A stretch of DNA of 33,846 bases from Prolixibacteraceae bacterium (GCA_021740385.1 JAIOZY010000053.1:1-33846); one strand, 5' to 3'; positions 8,496 to 16,506 are shown, counted from the first letter of the stretch. The notes: a model not told the origin generated them from the sequence alone. A program made the numbers and translations.

Positions 8496-9674
8496 TTATT
8501 TTTTCGGCCTGTATAATTCTTTATGCGTTTCCCGTATTAATTGTTTTACAGGAACATTTGACGGGCATTTTGAAAGGTCAATTTTCTGAATGTTTTCTTC
8601 AGTTGCAAAATAACCCGGGAACCAATGCCCTTTTTCCTCGAACATGTTGTAGCGGTAAACGCCAAAATCTTTCATATCGAAACATTTCCATAGCATTCGG
8701 AAACGAAGAATTTCAGGGATGTTTAATCCCGAAGGATCGTTCTGCATGCAGTAGCCTTCAAAACCGGCCCAGGGATCGAGTAAACGTTGCCGGTCAAGCT
8801 CGTGTTTTATTTTAGCATCGGATGGTGAAAGCGGGCTTGAAGCCGGAAAAATCCCGTCGATAACATCGAATGAAGCGGTATTTGGCAAACCGAAAGATAA
8901 GGTATGTATGGCTGGGGTGCTTAAACAAAACCGGGCATTCCACTCTATGGGGTGCAGCGGGCTTGTTAACTTACGAAGCTTTTCCGGCGGATTAAACAGT
9001 TGTCCGCCCTTATCATTGGGTGAAATAATAAATACGCCCATATCGTATGCCTGGGCCAGGTCAATTGCCGCTTTATTTCGTTGGAAGAAGTAATAATAAT
9101 GCAGGTTTACAAATTCGAACAAACCGGTTTCAATGGCTTTGATGATTACTTCGAGCGATGCATGTGTGCTGAATCCCACATGACCGATGATACCTTCATT
9201 TTTCATTTTAAGCAACTCGTCAACCGGGCCGTCTTTTGCACAGGCCATTTCAAAGATTTCAAGATTATTCATGCCATGCCAGGCATAGAAATCGAAATAA
9301 TTGGTTTTCAAATCACGAAGTTGTTCCATTACAAGTTCCCTCGTTTCTTTGGCAGTTTTGGGGCTTCCCTTTGTCATCAGGAAATAACTGTTGCGATCAA
9401 TCTTCAGAACATCGTTGAGTACTTTTCCGTAAAGTGTTTCGCTTTTCTTGTACCCGTATGCTGTTTCAATAAGGTTTATCCCGTGTTCGAATGCTTGAAC
9501 AACAGTGTTCTTGCATTCTTCAAGCGTGTCGGCAGGAATTTCATAACGGGGGTCGTCCCAGCCATGCTTGTATCGCATTCCGCCAAGGGTTATTACACTT
9601 ACTTTCTTTTCCGTTTTGCCAAAACGGCGGTATTCCATTGGCGGGGTATAAGGTGTTATATTGTTAAAATCCAT
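8496..9674 (-). CDS. Aldo/keto reductase, ferredoxin-type subfamily with degraded cluster
   Basis: This 392-residue cytoplasmic NAD(P)H-dependent oxidoreductase has the AKR TIM-barrel. Catalytic residues are visible: Tyr75 in ETAYGYKKSE, Lys102 in LMTKGSP and His133 in FYAWHG. The usual catalytic Asp is Glu70. The substrate is unknown. The length and C-terminal layout match the AKR subfamily that carries a 4Fe-4S domain (normally C-x2-C-x2-C-x3-CP-x-G-x-x-IP). Here the matching segment is GYCMQNDPSGLNIPEI (307-322), where only Cys309 remains, so a cluster should not form. The gene stands alone on the minus strand. The terminator of the upstream peptidase cassette lies just before it. Confidence 0.85.
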   Translation of the reverse strand: MDFNNITPYTPPMEYRRFGKTEKKVSVITLGGMRYKHGWDDPRYEIPADTLEECKNTVVQAFEHGINLIETAYGYKKSETLYGKVLNDVLKIDRNSYFLMTKGSPKTAKETRELVMEQLRDLKTNYFDFYAWHGMNNLEIFEMACAKDGPVDELLKMKNEGIIGHVGFSTHASLEVIIKAIETGLFEFVNLHYYYFFQRNKAAIDLAQAYDMGVFIISPNDKGGQLFNPPEKLRKLTSPLHPIEWNARFCLSTPAIHTLSFGLPNTASFDVIDGIFPASSPLSPSDAKIKHELDRQRLLDPWAGFEGYCMQNDPSGLNIPEILRFRMLWKCFDMKDFGVYRYNMFEEKGHWFPGYFATEENIQKIDLSKCPSNVPVKQLIRETHKELYRPKK

Positions 9675-9710
9675 AGTTGCAAAAAAAGTAAATTCTTTGG
9701 GATAACAAAT

Positions 9711-9744
9711 AAAAAACTGCCCGGAAATATTACCAGGCAGTTTT
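9711..9744 (-). terminator. Intrinsic terminator of the peptidase cassette
   Basis: Read on the minus strand, aaaactgcc (9744-9736) and ggcagtttt (9721-9713) form a perfect 9-bp stem. Past one C-A mismatch the stem extends by two more G-C pairs. A T-run follows directly. It lies about 55 bases after the stop of the C13-like peptidase gene and upstream of the aldo/keto reductase, so it separates the two transcription units. Confidence 0.8.
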
Positions 9745-9797
9745 AGAACTTCTCAAACAACTGTCATTATGAAAAATAATTCTGTTTTTGGGATTTT

Positions 9798-11897
9798 TTA
9801 TTCAAAACCACTCCCTTTAACTTGTCGCATAAAGAGCGGGATGGTTGAGAATATCATACGTTTTTGCGATTCGTGTACCAAATCGGGATTTTGTTTTTCA
9901 ATTCCCACCATGGTTTGTTTTAGTGCATTTCTAAATTCAAAAACTTCATTACGTTTCATTTTCCTGCTTAACTCCTGAAGTATTTCGTTTTCCAATTCAA
10001 CTACTTTCGGTATGGCTGCCATGAAGTTTTCCCGGTTTATTTTTTCTTTGTCAAGGCCACTTAATTCTTTAACAAGCATTTCCCCGGTTTTTATATCAAA
10101 CTTTTCCGACATCATTTTGAACAGGTTGATGAGGTCTTTATTCAATTCGGAAAGAACTTTTATTTCGTTGGCATTTCTTGTTTTGAATATTATGCCGCCC
10201 ATTTCTTCACCTTTTATCATTTCAGAAACTTTAACTTTAGCAATACCTCCTTTGATAAACGGTCTGTTGGGTAAAGTTACCGTCATCATAGCCATTTTCT
10301 TTTCCCGTGGCTTTAGGGGTATGCCTTTAATAATTGCTATTTCATTGGTAATCTGTAATATTTGTCCCTGACGACTTTCTTCTATTTTTGTCCCTTTTGC
10401 TGACCTGAAATCGATATTTGCAGGTAATTCAAGCTTGATTTCAGAGGTAAGGGAAAGCTTGTCAAGTTTCTCGATTTGCAAATCAACAACGGCCTCTTTA
10501 TCTAAACCGTTTTCAATTGCAAAGGGAAAAAGTGCTACCCATCCCCAAACATCGTCAACAACTTCAACATTGATTTGCACTTTGTTGTTGTCCATGTATG
10601 ATATGCCCGAGGCATTGGCCGGGTCGCCTGCAACATTTAACACAGTATGGAGGCAGTATGTTGCCGGAGCAGGTACGGTACTCCAGGGTACATGTACAAC
10701 TCGGCTTTCGCCGGGGGTGAATCCGTTTAAGGTTGATGTTCCAATGGCATTCCACGAGGCCATATTGTTCCAGGCACTTTGCAGGCACCAGCTAAAATCA
10801 ACTGTTACATTGTTTAGTGTAGTACACCCGATGTTATGGATTTTCCCATATACGTAATTGGTTTGTCCGAATTCGGGGTTCTGTGGTGTTTCAATACCAT
10901 CGGCAGCAAGCCGGTTCCAAAGGTCGGGCCCGTGGTACCATACATGGCTGTTGCTGGGAGTAGTTCCATTGTCATATTCATGGTCGCGGCTGTAAACGCC
11001 GGTTTTGATAACTGCTGCAGCAGGCACAGCGTTCTCAGGGATTATCTGGGGGGCAATATTCCTGTAGTCGCCAATTTGTGAAACGCTGGCTACGGTATTT
11101 GCATGGGTATAAACATTTGTTTCCTCAATATCTACTACACCATTGCCATCAGTGTCTGATGCTACGGCAGCCCCGGCTGGTGTTTGTTTCCTTAGGGCAC
11201 ATGCCATGTGGTAGCTAAGTTCAGCGTGGGGTACATCGTACATGTCAGATGCTGCATTCGTGCAACATTCGGCTGCTGTATGTATCATGGAGTGTCCTCC
11301 TTCAAGGTCATCAATTAATCCTCCGCTACGGCATGTCATTACATATTCGGTTTTTATCATACACGCGGGAAGGCGCCCAAAGTATGTCAAAAATTCGTTG
11401 TCGGTAACACTTTCGCCTGTTGTTTCAATTCCTGCTGAATAATCAGCACAGGCACAACCACCTCCATGTCCCATCCACCAGTAAAAAAGGTTGTCGTTAT
11501 CCTGTAACTGGGGTACGCCCATGGCGGCGTTTCCGTTGGCAAGCCAGTTAAATATACTGTCTACATTATCTGCATTTACAGAAAAATCGGTTATAGGTGC
11601 GTCAGCCGGATATACCGTTGTCGAATTGTAGAAGGCGTGGGCACTGTTAAAGTCATTTCCATTGCCATATAAAACAAAAATGTTGTCATGGGTGTATCCA
11701 AGGTCGATTAAGGTGCGGTATATGAAGAACATATCGTACCAGTATTCCGAATGGTAAAACTGGTTGTCGTTTACGGTTTGTCCCGTACTTATCAGCAAGG
11801 CATATTTATTTTGGGCAATTACCTTTTGCCGGGAGCTTGCTGCCATAATGCAGCAGGTAAGCAATATGGGTATCAGTATTCTTTTCATTTGTTTCAT
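9798..11897 (-). CDS. Secreted C13/caspase-like (clan CD) cysteine peptidase
   Basis: This 699-residue exported protein has a signal peptide (KRILIPILLTCCIMAASS). Residues 30-235 look like a legumain/caspase-type clan CD peptidase. They contain the first strand KYALLISTG, a helix/strand pair RTLIDLGYTHDNIFVLYGNG, the catalytic His144 in WWMGHGGG, and the catalytic Cys189 in YVMTCRSGGLIDDL. An EF-hand-like calcium loop DTDGNGVVDIEE lies at 248-259. Residues ~300-450 form a CARDB-like beta domain (NYVYGKIHNIGC, HVPWSTVPAP) similar to one in the M14 peptidase of the same operon. The C-terminal ~130 residues are charged and helical, and there is no T9SS sorting domain. It is last in a four-gene operon, 24 bases after the lipoprotein gene. 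The substrate is unknown; C13 enzymes often cut after Asn or Asp. Confidence 0.75.
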   Translation of the reverse strand: MKQMKRILIPILLTCCIMAASSRQKVIAQNKYALLISTGQTVNDNQFYHSEYWYDMFFIYRTLIDLGYTHDNIFVLYGNGNDFNSAHAFYNSTTVYPADAPITDFSVNADNVDSIFNWLANGNAAMGVPQLQDNDNLFYWWMGHGGGCACADYSAGIETTGESVTDNEFLTYFGRLPACMIKTEYVMTCRSGGLIDDLEGGHSMIHTAAECCTNAASDMYDVPHAELSYHMACALRKQTPAGAAVASDTDGNGVVDIEETNVYTHANTVASVSQIGDYRNIAPQIIPENAVPAAAVIKTGVYSRDHEYDNGTTPSNSHVWYHGPDLWNRLAADGIETPQNPEFGQTNYVYGKIHNIGCTTLNNVTVDFSWCLQSAWNNMASWNAIGTSTLNGFTPGESRVVHVPWSTVPAPATYCLHTVLNVAGDPANASGISYMDNNKVQINVEVVDDVWGWVALFPFAIENGLDKEAVVDLQIEKLDKLSLTSEIKLELPANIDFRSAKGTKIEESRQGQILQITNEIAIIKGIPLKPREKKMAMMTVTLPNRPFIKGGIAKVKVSEMIKGEEMGGIIFKTRNANEIKVLSELNKDLINLFKMMSEKFDIKTGEMLVKELSGLDKEKINRENFMAAIPKVVELENEILQELSRKMKRNEVFEFRNALKQTMVGIEKQNPDLVHESQKRMIFSTIPLFMRQVKGSGFE

Positions 11898-11921
11898 TTT
11901 TAAAGTTTTAGAAGAATTGAT

Positions 11922-12716
11922 TTACGGAAGTTTAATTTTATGTATCTGGTTCAGTTGATTATCTGATATCCATAATTCCTTTCCGATGAAAGCAATTCCT
12001 GAGGGTTCCTTGCCGGGTGTATTGCTGATAAAGCAGGCTGATTTTCTCATTTTAACAGGATCGCCTGAAATGGACATTTTTTTGATAGTTCCATTGTAAA
12101 CACCTTTGTTATAGGCTAAAATGTAAAGGTTCCTTTTGTGAACCGCTAGTCCTTTAGGGAAGCAATCGGCAAAAAATTCCATAATGACTTCTCCATCGGT
12201 GGAATTCATTTTCAGAATTTTGCTTGACCATCCTGCTTCAAGGGCAATCCAAATAAATTTGCCACTGGCTGCAATGTCCTGAATGTTCGTGTGTTCAACG
12301 TCACCGTCGATTGGAACTTCGAAGGACTTGATTATTTCTCCGTTTTTAGTGTCGATCTGAACAACGGTTTTGTTTTCATTGTCGGTTGTCCAAACGGTTT
12401 TTCCAATAGCTGTGAGACCAACCGGAGCTTTAATCTTGAGATCGATGCGTTGAGTAATGTTGCCCTGTACAGGGTCCATTTTTTTAATTACCGCTACTTT
12501 TGTGTCCAATACTAGCAATTGTCGATCAATCGCAACTAATCCCATCGAAGCAACGTCTTTTAAATCTATGCTTGAAAGCACTTCTGCTTCGGGAATGGTT
12601 GCATTAACTTTCTGTTGATTTTTTTTCCCTGTATTACATGACTCGCCCCAAAGAAAGAGGGTACACATAAGGAATAAAATCAACCAATTTGAATGGTTTC
12701 TTGAGTTGATGTTCAT
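11922..12716 (-). CDS. Putative lipoprotein with YVTN/NHL-type beta-propeller
   Basis: This 264-residue protein has a hydrophobic N-terminal segment (WLILFLMCTLFLWGESC) ending in a probable lipid-anchored cysteine, though the lipobox is imperfect. The body consists of about six units of the form 'GLxxxGKxxWxxDxxxxxIxxID...G', for example VGLTAIGKTVWTTDNENK, ASGKFIWIALEAG and PSGIAFIGKELWISDNQLNQI. This is the pattern of a YVTN/NHL/SMP-30-like propeller. Such propellers mostly bind proteins or ligands; no catalytic residues are claimed. It lies between the M14 and C13-like peptidase genes with gaps of 11 and 24 bases, so it is very likely a functional partner of the two peptidases. Confidence 0.65.
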   Translation of the reverse strand: MNINSRNHSNWLILFLMCTLFLWGESCNTGKKNQQKVNATIPEAEVLSSIDLKDVASMGLVAIDRQLLVLDTKVAVIKKMDPVQGNITQRIDLKIKAPVGLTAIGKTVWTTDNENKTVVQIDTKNGEIIKSFEVPIDGDVEHTNIQDIAASGKFIWIALEAGWSSKILKMNSTDGEVIMEFFADCFPKGLAVHKRNLYILAYNKGVYNGTIKKMSISGDPVKMRKSACFISNTPGKEPSGIAFIGKELWISDNQLNQIHKIKLP

Positions 12717-12727
12717 TTTAATCGTTT

Positions 12728-14695
12728 TTAGTGTTTGTAATTAATATATAGGGTAAATTGTCCCGTGGGTAATTGTCCTGTATGTTGTGAAATAGCCAAA
12801 CTGTATTGTTTGTCTTGTTTCCCAGGCGTATTCAGCTTTATATCAAGTTTTCCATAAAGTTTTTTCCCCGATGGTATTTTCAGGTAATCTGATGTTTTGA
12901 ATTTTTGAGTTTTTCCACTGAAAGAACGAACAGGTATCAGCAGTTTTTCAAGCCTGGAATTAAGCCTCAGGAATTGGGGCAGTAGGTGTCGTTTTATTAC
13001 GATTTTAACATTGGAATCGCGGGGCAGGTTTTTTGTCTCAAATTCAATGTTTATTTTAGTCCTGTCGTGGCGAAATCCCTGAACGACAAACCGGATGGAC
13101 TTCCAGCTATCGGGTACAATATCTTCAAATACCACGTTGCGATAAGCGATATTGTTGCTGTTCATGATGAATTTAAGATAGTCGTTGGTTGAATCAATCA
13201 TGCTTGTATTGGGAAAGGGATCAACTGAGTTGCCACAAACGGCAATCAGGCAAAAATGCCCGGTACTACCCGGGTCTGGTACGTGAGGCCAGATAATCGC
13301 ATCGCTCACTTTAAATCCGTCAGCCGGTATGTCAATCACATCAATTTGGTCGATAAACTGCCAGAGTGTGGGGGAGCAGGATGTTGTAAGGGGGGCAAAA
13401 TACAGACGGACTTGCGCGTTGGTTTGAATACCACCATGGTTATGCACACGTATATAAATGTAATTATCATTTCCAATTTCGATATTATCCGATCCGGGAT
13501 CAATTGCAGGGTCGGCAAAGGCAGTACCGGGATTGGCAACCGGGGTTTTTCGGCAAATAATATCGGGACTCATGCACAATAATCCAGTTGAAGGTTCTTT
13601 CCCCTCATCTGATAGATTGTCACGAATCAGTAGGTCGGGGTCGGAGGCACAAAGGCATAGCTCGGTTAATGCAGCCCCAATATCATCCATTACATTTAAC
13701 ATTTCTGATGGGGCAGGTTGGAAGGTTGTTCCAAATTCGATCCCATAAGAGTATAATTTACGGGTTGACGGGTTTGAAAAATGGCGGGAAAAGAAATATG
13801 AGGCAGAGCTGCCTGAATCAACGCCAACCTGATGAAACAACTGGCCGGTACTGTACGATTTTCCCCTAACTGCGAAAAGGGCATTATGCATTCGGGTTGC
13901 AGTATTCTCAATATGAACACGGTCTTTATCAAATAAAAATTCGCCATAACTATCCGATGAAATGCCTCGTGATGCATTATAGGCGGGGTTCATAAAATTC
14001 TTCTCCAATTCACTTGTCTGGTTTTCATCATCCCCCCACATATACATGATCTTTTGCCCGTATGAATGGATATCGACCCCATAAGCAATATTGGGGTAAT
14101 TGTCTACCAGCCATTTTACATTTTGAGTTTCAGCTTCTGAAAATGCCGAAGAGCCATGGTAGGTTGATGAAGATTCACTATATAGATATGAGAAGGATAG
14201 TGATGGATCGAAAAAGTTATTGGCATCCCATAAAAAATCGTAATTCCTGTTAATATCTATTCCTACTGATGAAGCTGTTGGCCTCCGGTTCTTTCGCCAG
14301 TCGGTACCTCCCTGGCAATAAACTTTTCCATCGGGATTTACATTTGGAAAAATAAAGATATCGGTGTGTTCCATAATCTTTGTTATTTCCGAAACCGAGT
14401 AACTTTTACCCTGAAAAGTGATGCCTGTACCATCGGTGTATGCATTAAGTAATTTTTCGGCAAGCGAGATTAATATATCGGAGCCGCCCCATTCGCGGGC
14501 ATGGGTACCTCCAAGTAAAAGTAACCCTTTACGGTGAACCGATGTTCCGGCTGCCAGTTTTAGAGCATAGCTGTTCCTTCCTTCGTGCGTAAGATTGGGA
14601 AGGATTATTCGCGAACAGATGGAAGCAAAATCAATAGAAAATTGTTCAATTAGCGTATTGATTTCATTAGTGTTGAGGTAGGGAGTAAAAGGCAT
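12728..14695 (-). CDS. M14 zinc carboxypeptidase with C-terminal CARDB-like domain
   Basis: This 655-residue metallopeptidase has a complete M14 active site: zinc ligands His65 and Glu68 in GTHAREWGG, His210 in VDIHSYGQ, substrate-binding Arg134 in DWRKNRRP and Asn149-Arg150 in IDINRNYDF, and the general base Glu320 in YSYGIEFGTTF. The expected NVNPDG segment is also present (118-123). It therefore should remove C-terminal residues from peptides, or act on cell-wall peptides like some relatives. Unusually there is no signal peptide; the protein starts directly at a YLNTNEINTLIEQF segment typical of the mature enzyme. Residues ~355-520 are a CARDB-like domain (NYIYIRVHNHGG, FCLIAVCG) resembling that of the C13-like peptidase. 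An 89-residue propeptide-like gene ends 11 bases upstream. Confidence 0.88.
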   Translation of the reverse strand: MPFTPYLNTNEINTLIEQFSIDFASICSRIILPNLTHEGRNSYALKLAAGTSVHRKGLLLLGGTHAREWGGSDILISLAEKLLNAYTDGTGITFQGKSYSVSEITKIMEHTDIFIFPNVNPDGKVYCQGGTDWRKNRRPTASSVGIDINRNYDFLWDANNFFDPSLSFSYLYSESSSTYHGSSAFSEAETQNVKWLVDNYPNIAYGVDIHSYGQKIMYMWGDDENQTSELEKNFMNPAYNASRGISSDSYGEFLFDKDRVHIENTATRMHNALFAVRGKSYSTGQLFHQVGVDSGSSASYFFSRHFSNPSTRKLYSYGIEFGTTFQPAPSEMLNVMDDIGAALTELCLCASDPDLLIRDNLSDEGKEPSTGLLCMSPDIICRKTPVANPGTAFADPAIDPGSDNIEIGNDNYIYIRVHNHGGIQTNAQVRLYFAPLTTSCSPTLWQFIDQIDVIDIPADGFKVSDAIIWPHVPDPGSTGHFCLIAVCGNSVDPFPNTSMIDSTNDYLKFIMNSNNIAYRNVVFEDIVPDSWKSIRFVVQGFRHDRTKINIEFETKNLPRDSNVKIVIKRHLLPQFLRLNSRLEKLLIPVRSFSGKTQKFKTSDYLKIPSGKKLYGKLDIKLNTPGKQDKQYSLAISQHTGQLPTGQFTLYINYKH

Positions 14696-14706
14696 AAGTA
14701 TTTAGT

Positions 14707-14976
14707 TTATGGTTTTTCAAAGCGGTCGTTTACTGAAACATGTTTGCATGACTCTGCAAGCGATTCGTTTAGATTTTCTTTTATTCGAAAAGCATAGGCT
14801 GGCTTTAGTTCATTTAAATAGCTCTCCGATAGAATTGCATCAACCTGGATGTTGTTATTGTCGATTTTGCTAAGGCTCGACCTGATAACTTCTATGTTTG
14901 GGTTCGATAGGAGTTGATGTAAACTGCCAGTATTTTTTAATAGGAATTGAACGAGATATTTTTCATTTTTCTTCAT
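14707..14976 (-). CDS. Small protein resembling a stand-alone M14 propeptide
   Basis: This 89-residue protein has no signal peptide or transmembrane segment. It is the first gene of the cassette and lies 11 bases before the M14 carboxypeptidase gene, in a different frame, so it is not a simple stop-interrupted part of that gene. Its pattern is short hydrophobic strands and an amphipathic helix ending in a 'YxxxI' strand: IEVIRSSL, IQVDAILSESYLNELK, AYAFRIKENL. This resembles the propeptides fused to many M14 enzymes, where a 'V.A.v....l..L...GY.v.vle' segment precedes the catalytic domain. I infer a folding aid or inhibitor acting in trans. The similarity is judged by eye and is not certain. 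Confidence 0.55.
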   Translation of the reverse strand: MKKNEKYLVQFLLKNTGSLHQLLSNPNIEVIRSSLSKIDNNNIQVDAILSESYLNELKPAYAFRIKENLNESLAESCKHVSVNDRFEKP

Positions 14977-15361
14977 TTCTAATTCAAGGCTTTAAAATTT
15001 GACTTATTCTTTTGACTGTTCGTTGATCAGCATAGTAAAAGCGATTGTACATTTGTTTGGATACATTCAGCTCATGATAAAATGATTTTTCAATTTTTTT
15101 CAAGTTAATGATAAATATTTTTGTATGATATAATGACGAATGTGTTGTTCAGCATGTTAATTCATAATATGTAAAATATAAGATGAAAACATGGTGTATA
15201 TTTATTAAAATATATTATTAAATATGATTGTATTATTTATTTGCACTGACATCGGTTTTCAGATAAAAACCATATTATAATAAATAAATATATACTTAAG
15301 TGAGACTTAGAAATGTAATAGGAAATGGGATGCCGAATTTTTTCTTTTCCAATTTTAATAT
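14977..15361. other. AT-rich gene-free region
   Basis: 385 bases, strongly AT-rich, with no gene seen. It should hold the promoter of the minus-strand peptidase cassette (no clear box found) and the 3' end of the YdjM-like gene's transcript. A two-part hairpin is present at 15234-15290: an outer 9-bp stem (tatttattt with aaataaata) and an inner 6-bp stem (ggtttt 15254-15259 with aaaacc 15266-15271). This could end the transcript coming from the nikR-like side. Confidence 0.4.
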
Positions 15362-16006
15362 TCAACTTTTTCTTACTTGATAAAGCCTGTTCTTATCCAA
15401 CCAATACCCCAGCGGGATGTAACCAAGCGGCAAAAAAGTTGTTACTATCGATAATTTTTCGGGCAGGAGCAGCGAGAGCGGGAATGTGCCCATGTAGATG
15501 ATCAACACCACAAATGCCAAAAATCCACTTATGTTTTTGGCTCTCGATTTGACGAGGAAAATAACGGAGCCGATGGCAAGCAATCCGATATCGGTTACAA
15601 AGGCGGCAATGGCCGAATTGTAGAGTCCCAGACCAACTTTGGGCGAATTTTCAAACAACAATGGTATATCTTTTGGAAAATCTTGTCCCATGCCCATGGG
15701 GTGTGAAATAAAGTCGAGCACCCAGTGGCTGAAAACAAGCAAGGCAAGTATTAAGCTCATTTTCTGGTTTTTTGAAAAGAGCCAGGCCACACCATAAGTG
15801 GCCAGTGTCCACACCACGCCCATGAACAAGCCGTGCGACCAGGGCATTGATGAGGTGCCGTCGGGTTTCACCCATTCAATGCCGGTTATCACGAATATGC
15901 CGCATAAAAAATCGATGAGGGATGTTGAAATCAGCAGGGCCGCTGTGGGCGTTTTGGGTTCAATGGGCTTGGCTGCCAGGGCAACACCTATGTGACCGTA
16001 AAGCAT
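15362..16006 (-). CDS. YdjM-like integral membrane protein (metal-dependent hydrolase-like)
   Basis: This 214-residue inner-membrane protein has five to six hydrophobic segments. Conserved histidine-containing motifs are GHIGVALAAKP (residues 4-14), PWSHGLFMGVVW and FSHWVLDFISHP. These match the YdjM/YfhO-type 'membrane-bound metal-dependent hydrolase' family (PF04307 type), whose biochemical role is poorly known. Its start is preceded by a strong Shine-Dalgarno-like aggagga, uncommon in Bacteroidota. The gene lies 81 bases downstream of the NikR-like regulator in the same direction and may be co-transcribed with it. The family assignment rests on the spaced histidines and hydrophobicity. Confidence 0.65.
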   Translation of the reverse strand: MLYGHIGVALAAKPIEPKTPTAALLISTSLIDFLCGIFVITGIEWVKPDGTSSMPWSHGLFMGVVWTLATYGVAWLFSKNQKMSLILALLVFSHWVLDFISHPMGMGQDFPKDIPLLFENSPKVGLGLYNSAIAAFVTDIGLLAIGSVIFLVKSRAKNISGFLAFVVLIIYMGTFPLSLLLPEKLSIVTTFLPLGYIPLGYWLDKNRLYQVRKS

Positions 16007-16087
16007 AATATGTCCTCCTATTTTTGGTTTTTAAAATATGTTTCTACTTAGTGCCTGCAAGAAAACTCCTCTTTTTTCTTGCAAAGA

Positions 16088-16489
16088 CTACTTAGCCCTG
16101 CTCATGGTCAGTTTACAGTGATGAATCCCCTTTACCGTTACCAGCGCATCTCCCAGGGCGGTTAATCGTTTAGCAATGCCTTTTACCGCTACAATTTCGA
16201 GGCACTTGTTTTTTTCGAGATAAAAACGCTGTGTAGATAAAATTTCTTCGTGGAAACTTTCAAGTACATGATTAATCTGGCTTAATAAATCACGTTTTTC
16301 GGGATCGTAAAAAAGGGTTATAGAACCTGCAACCTGGTTGTTGCACTGCCATTTGTGCTCAATAATGTTCCGACTGATCAAATGGCGGATGGCCTGCGAT
16401 CGGTTCGAAAACCGGTTCTCTTTAACGTATTGATCAAGCGCCTCGAGCAGTTCCTGCTCAATGGAAATTCCAAAACGGGTTACCGACAT
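16088..16489 (-). CDS. NikR-family ribbon-helix-helix regulator with altered metal site
   Basis: This 133-residue transcription factor has an N-terminal ribbon-helix-helix (MSVTRFGISIEQELLEALD, NRSQAIRHLI) followed by a NikR-type ACT-like metal-binding domain (LFYDPEKRDLL, CLEIVAVKG, GIHHCKLTMSRA). I choose the ATG at 16489 because homologues begin MSV.RFG; the ORF extends 22 residues further with no family similarity. Aligned to E. coli NikR, the nickel ligands His76, His87, His89 and Cys95 correspond to Glu77, Arg88, Tyr90 and Cys96. Only the cysteine is kept, so nickel sensing is doubtful. No nickel transporter or hydrogenase gene is near. It may control itself, the YdjM-like gene downstream or the divergent CotH gene. 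Confidence 0.85.
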   Translation of the reverse strand: MSVTRFGISIEQELLEALDQYVKENRFSNRSQAIRHLISRNIIEHKWQCNNQVAGSITLFYDPEKRDLLSQINHVLESFHEEILSTQRFYLEKNKCLEIVAVKGIAKRLTALGDALVTVKGIHHCKLTMSRAK

Positions 16490-16506
16490 ATTTTTATTTT
16501 TATCAA

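Noticed and set aside
9081-9746. 221-residue plus-strand ORF
   Set aside because: Antisense shadow of the aldo/keto reductase; composition is Cys/Phe-rich and domain-free, as expected for a shadow.
15023-15055. Plus-strand promoter-like TTG...TACATTTG
   Set aside because: A good -7 match, but the spacing to TTG is too long and no plus-strand gene follows until 16639.
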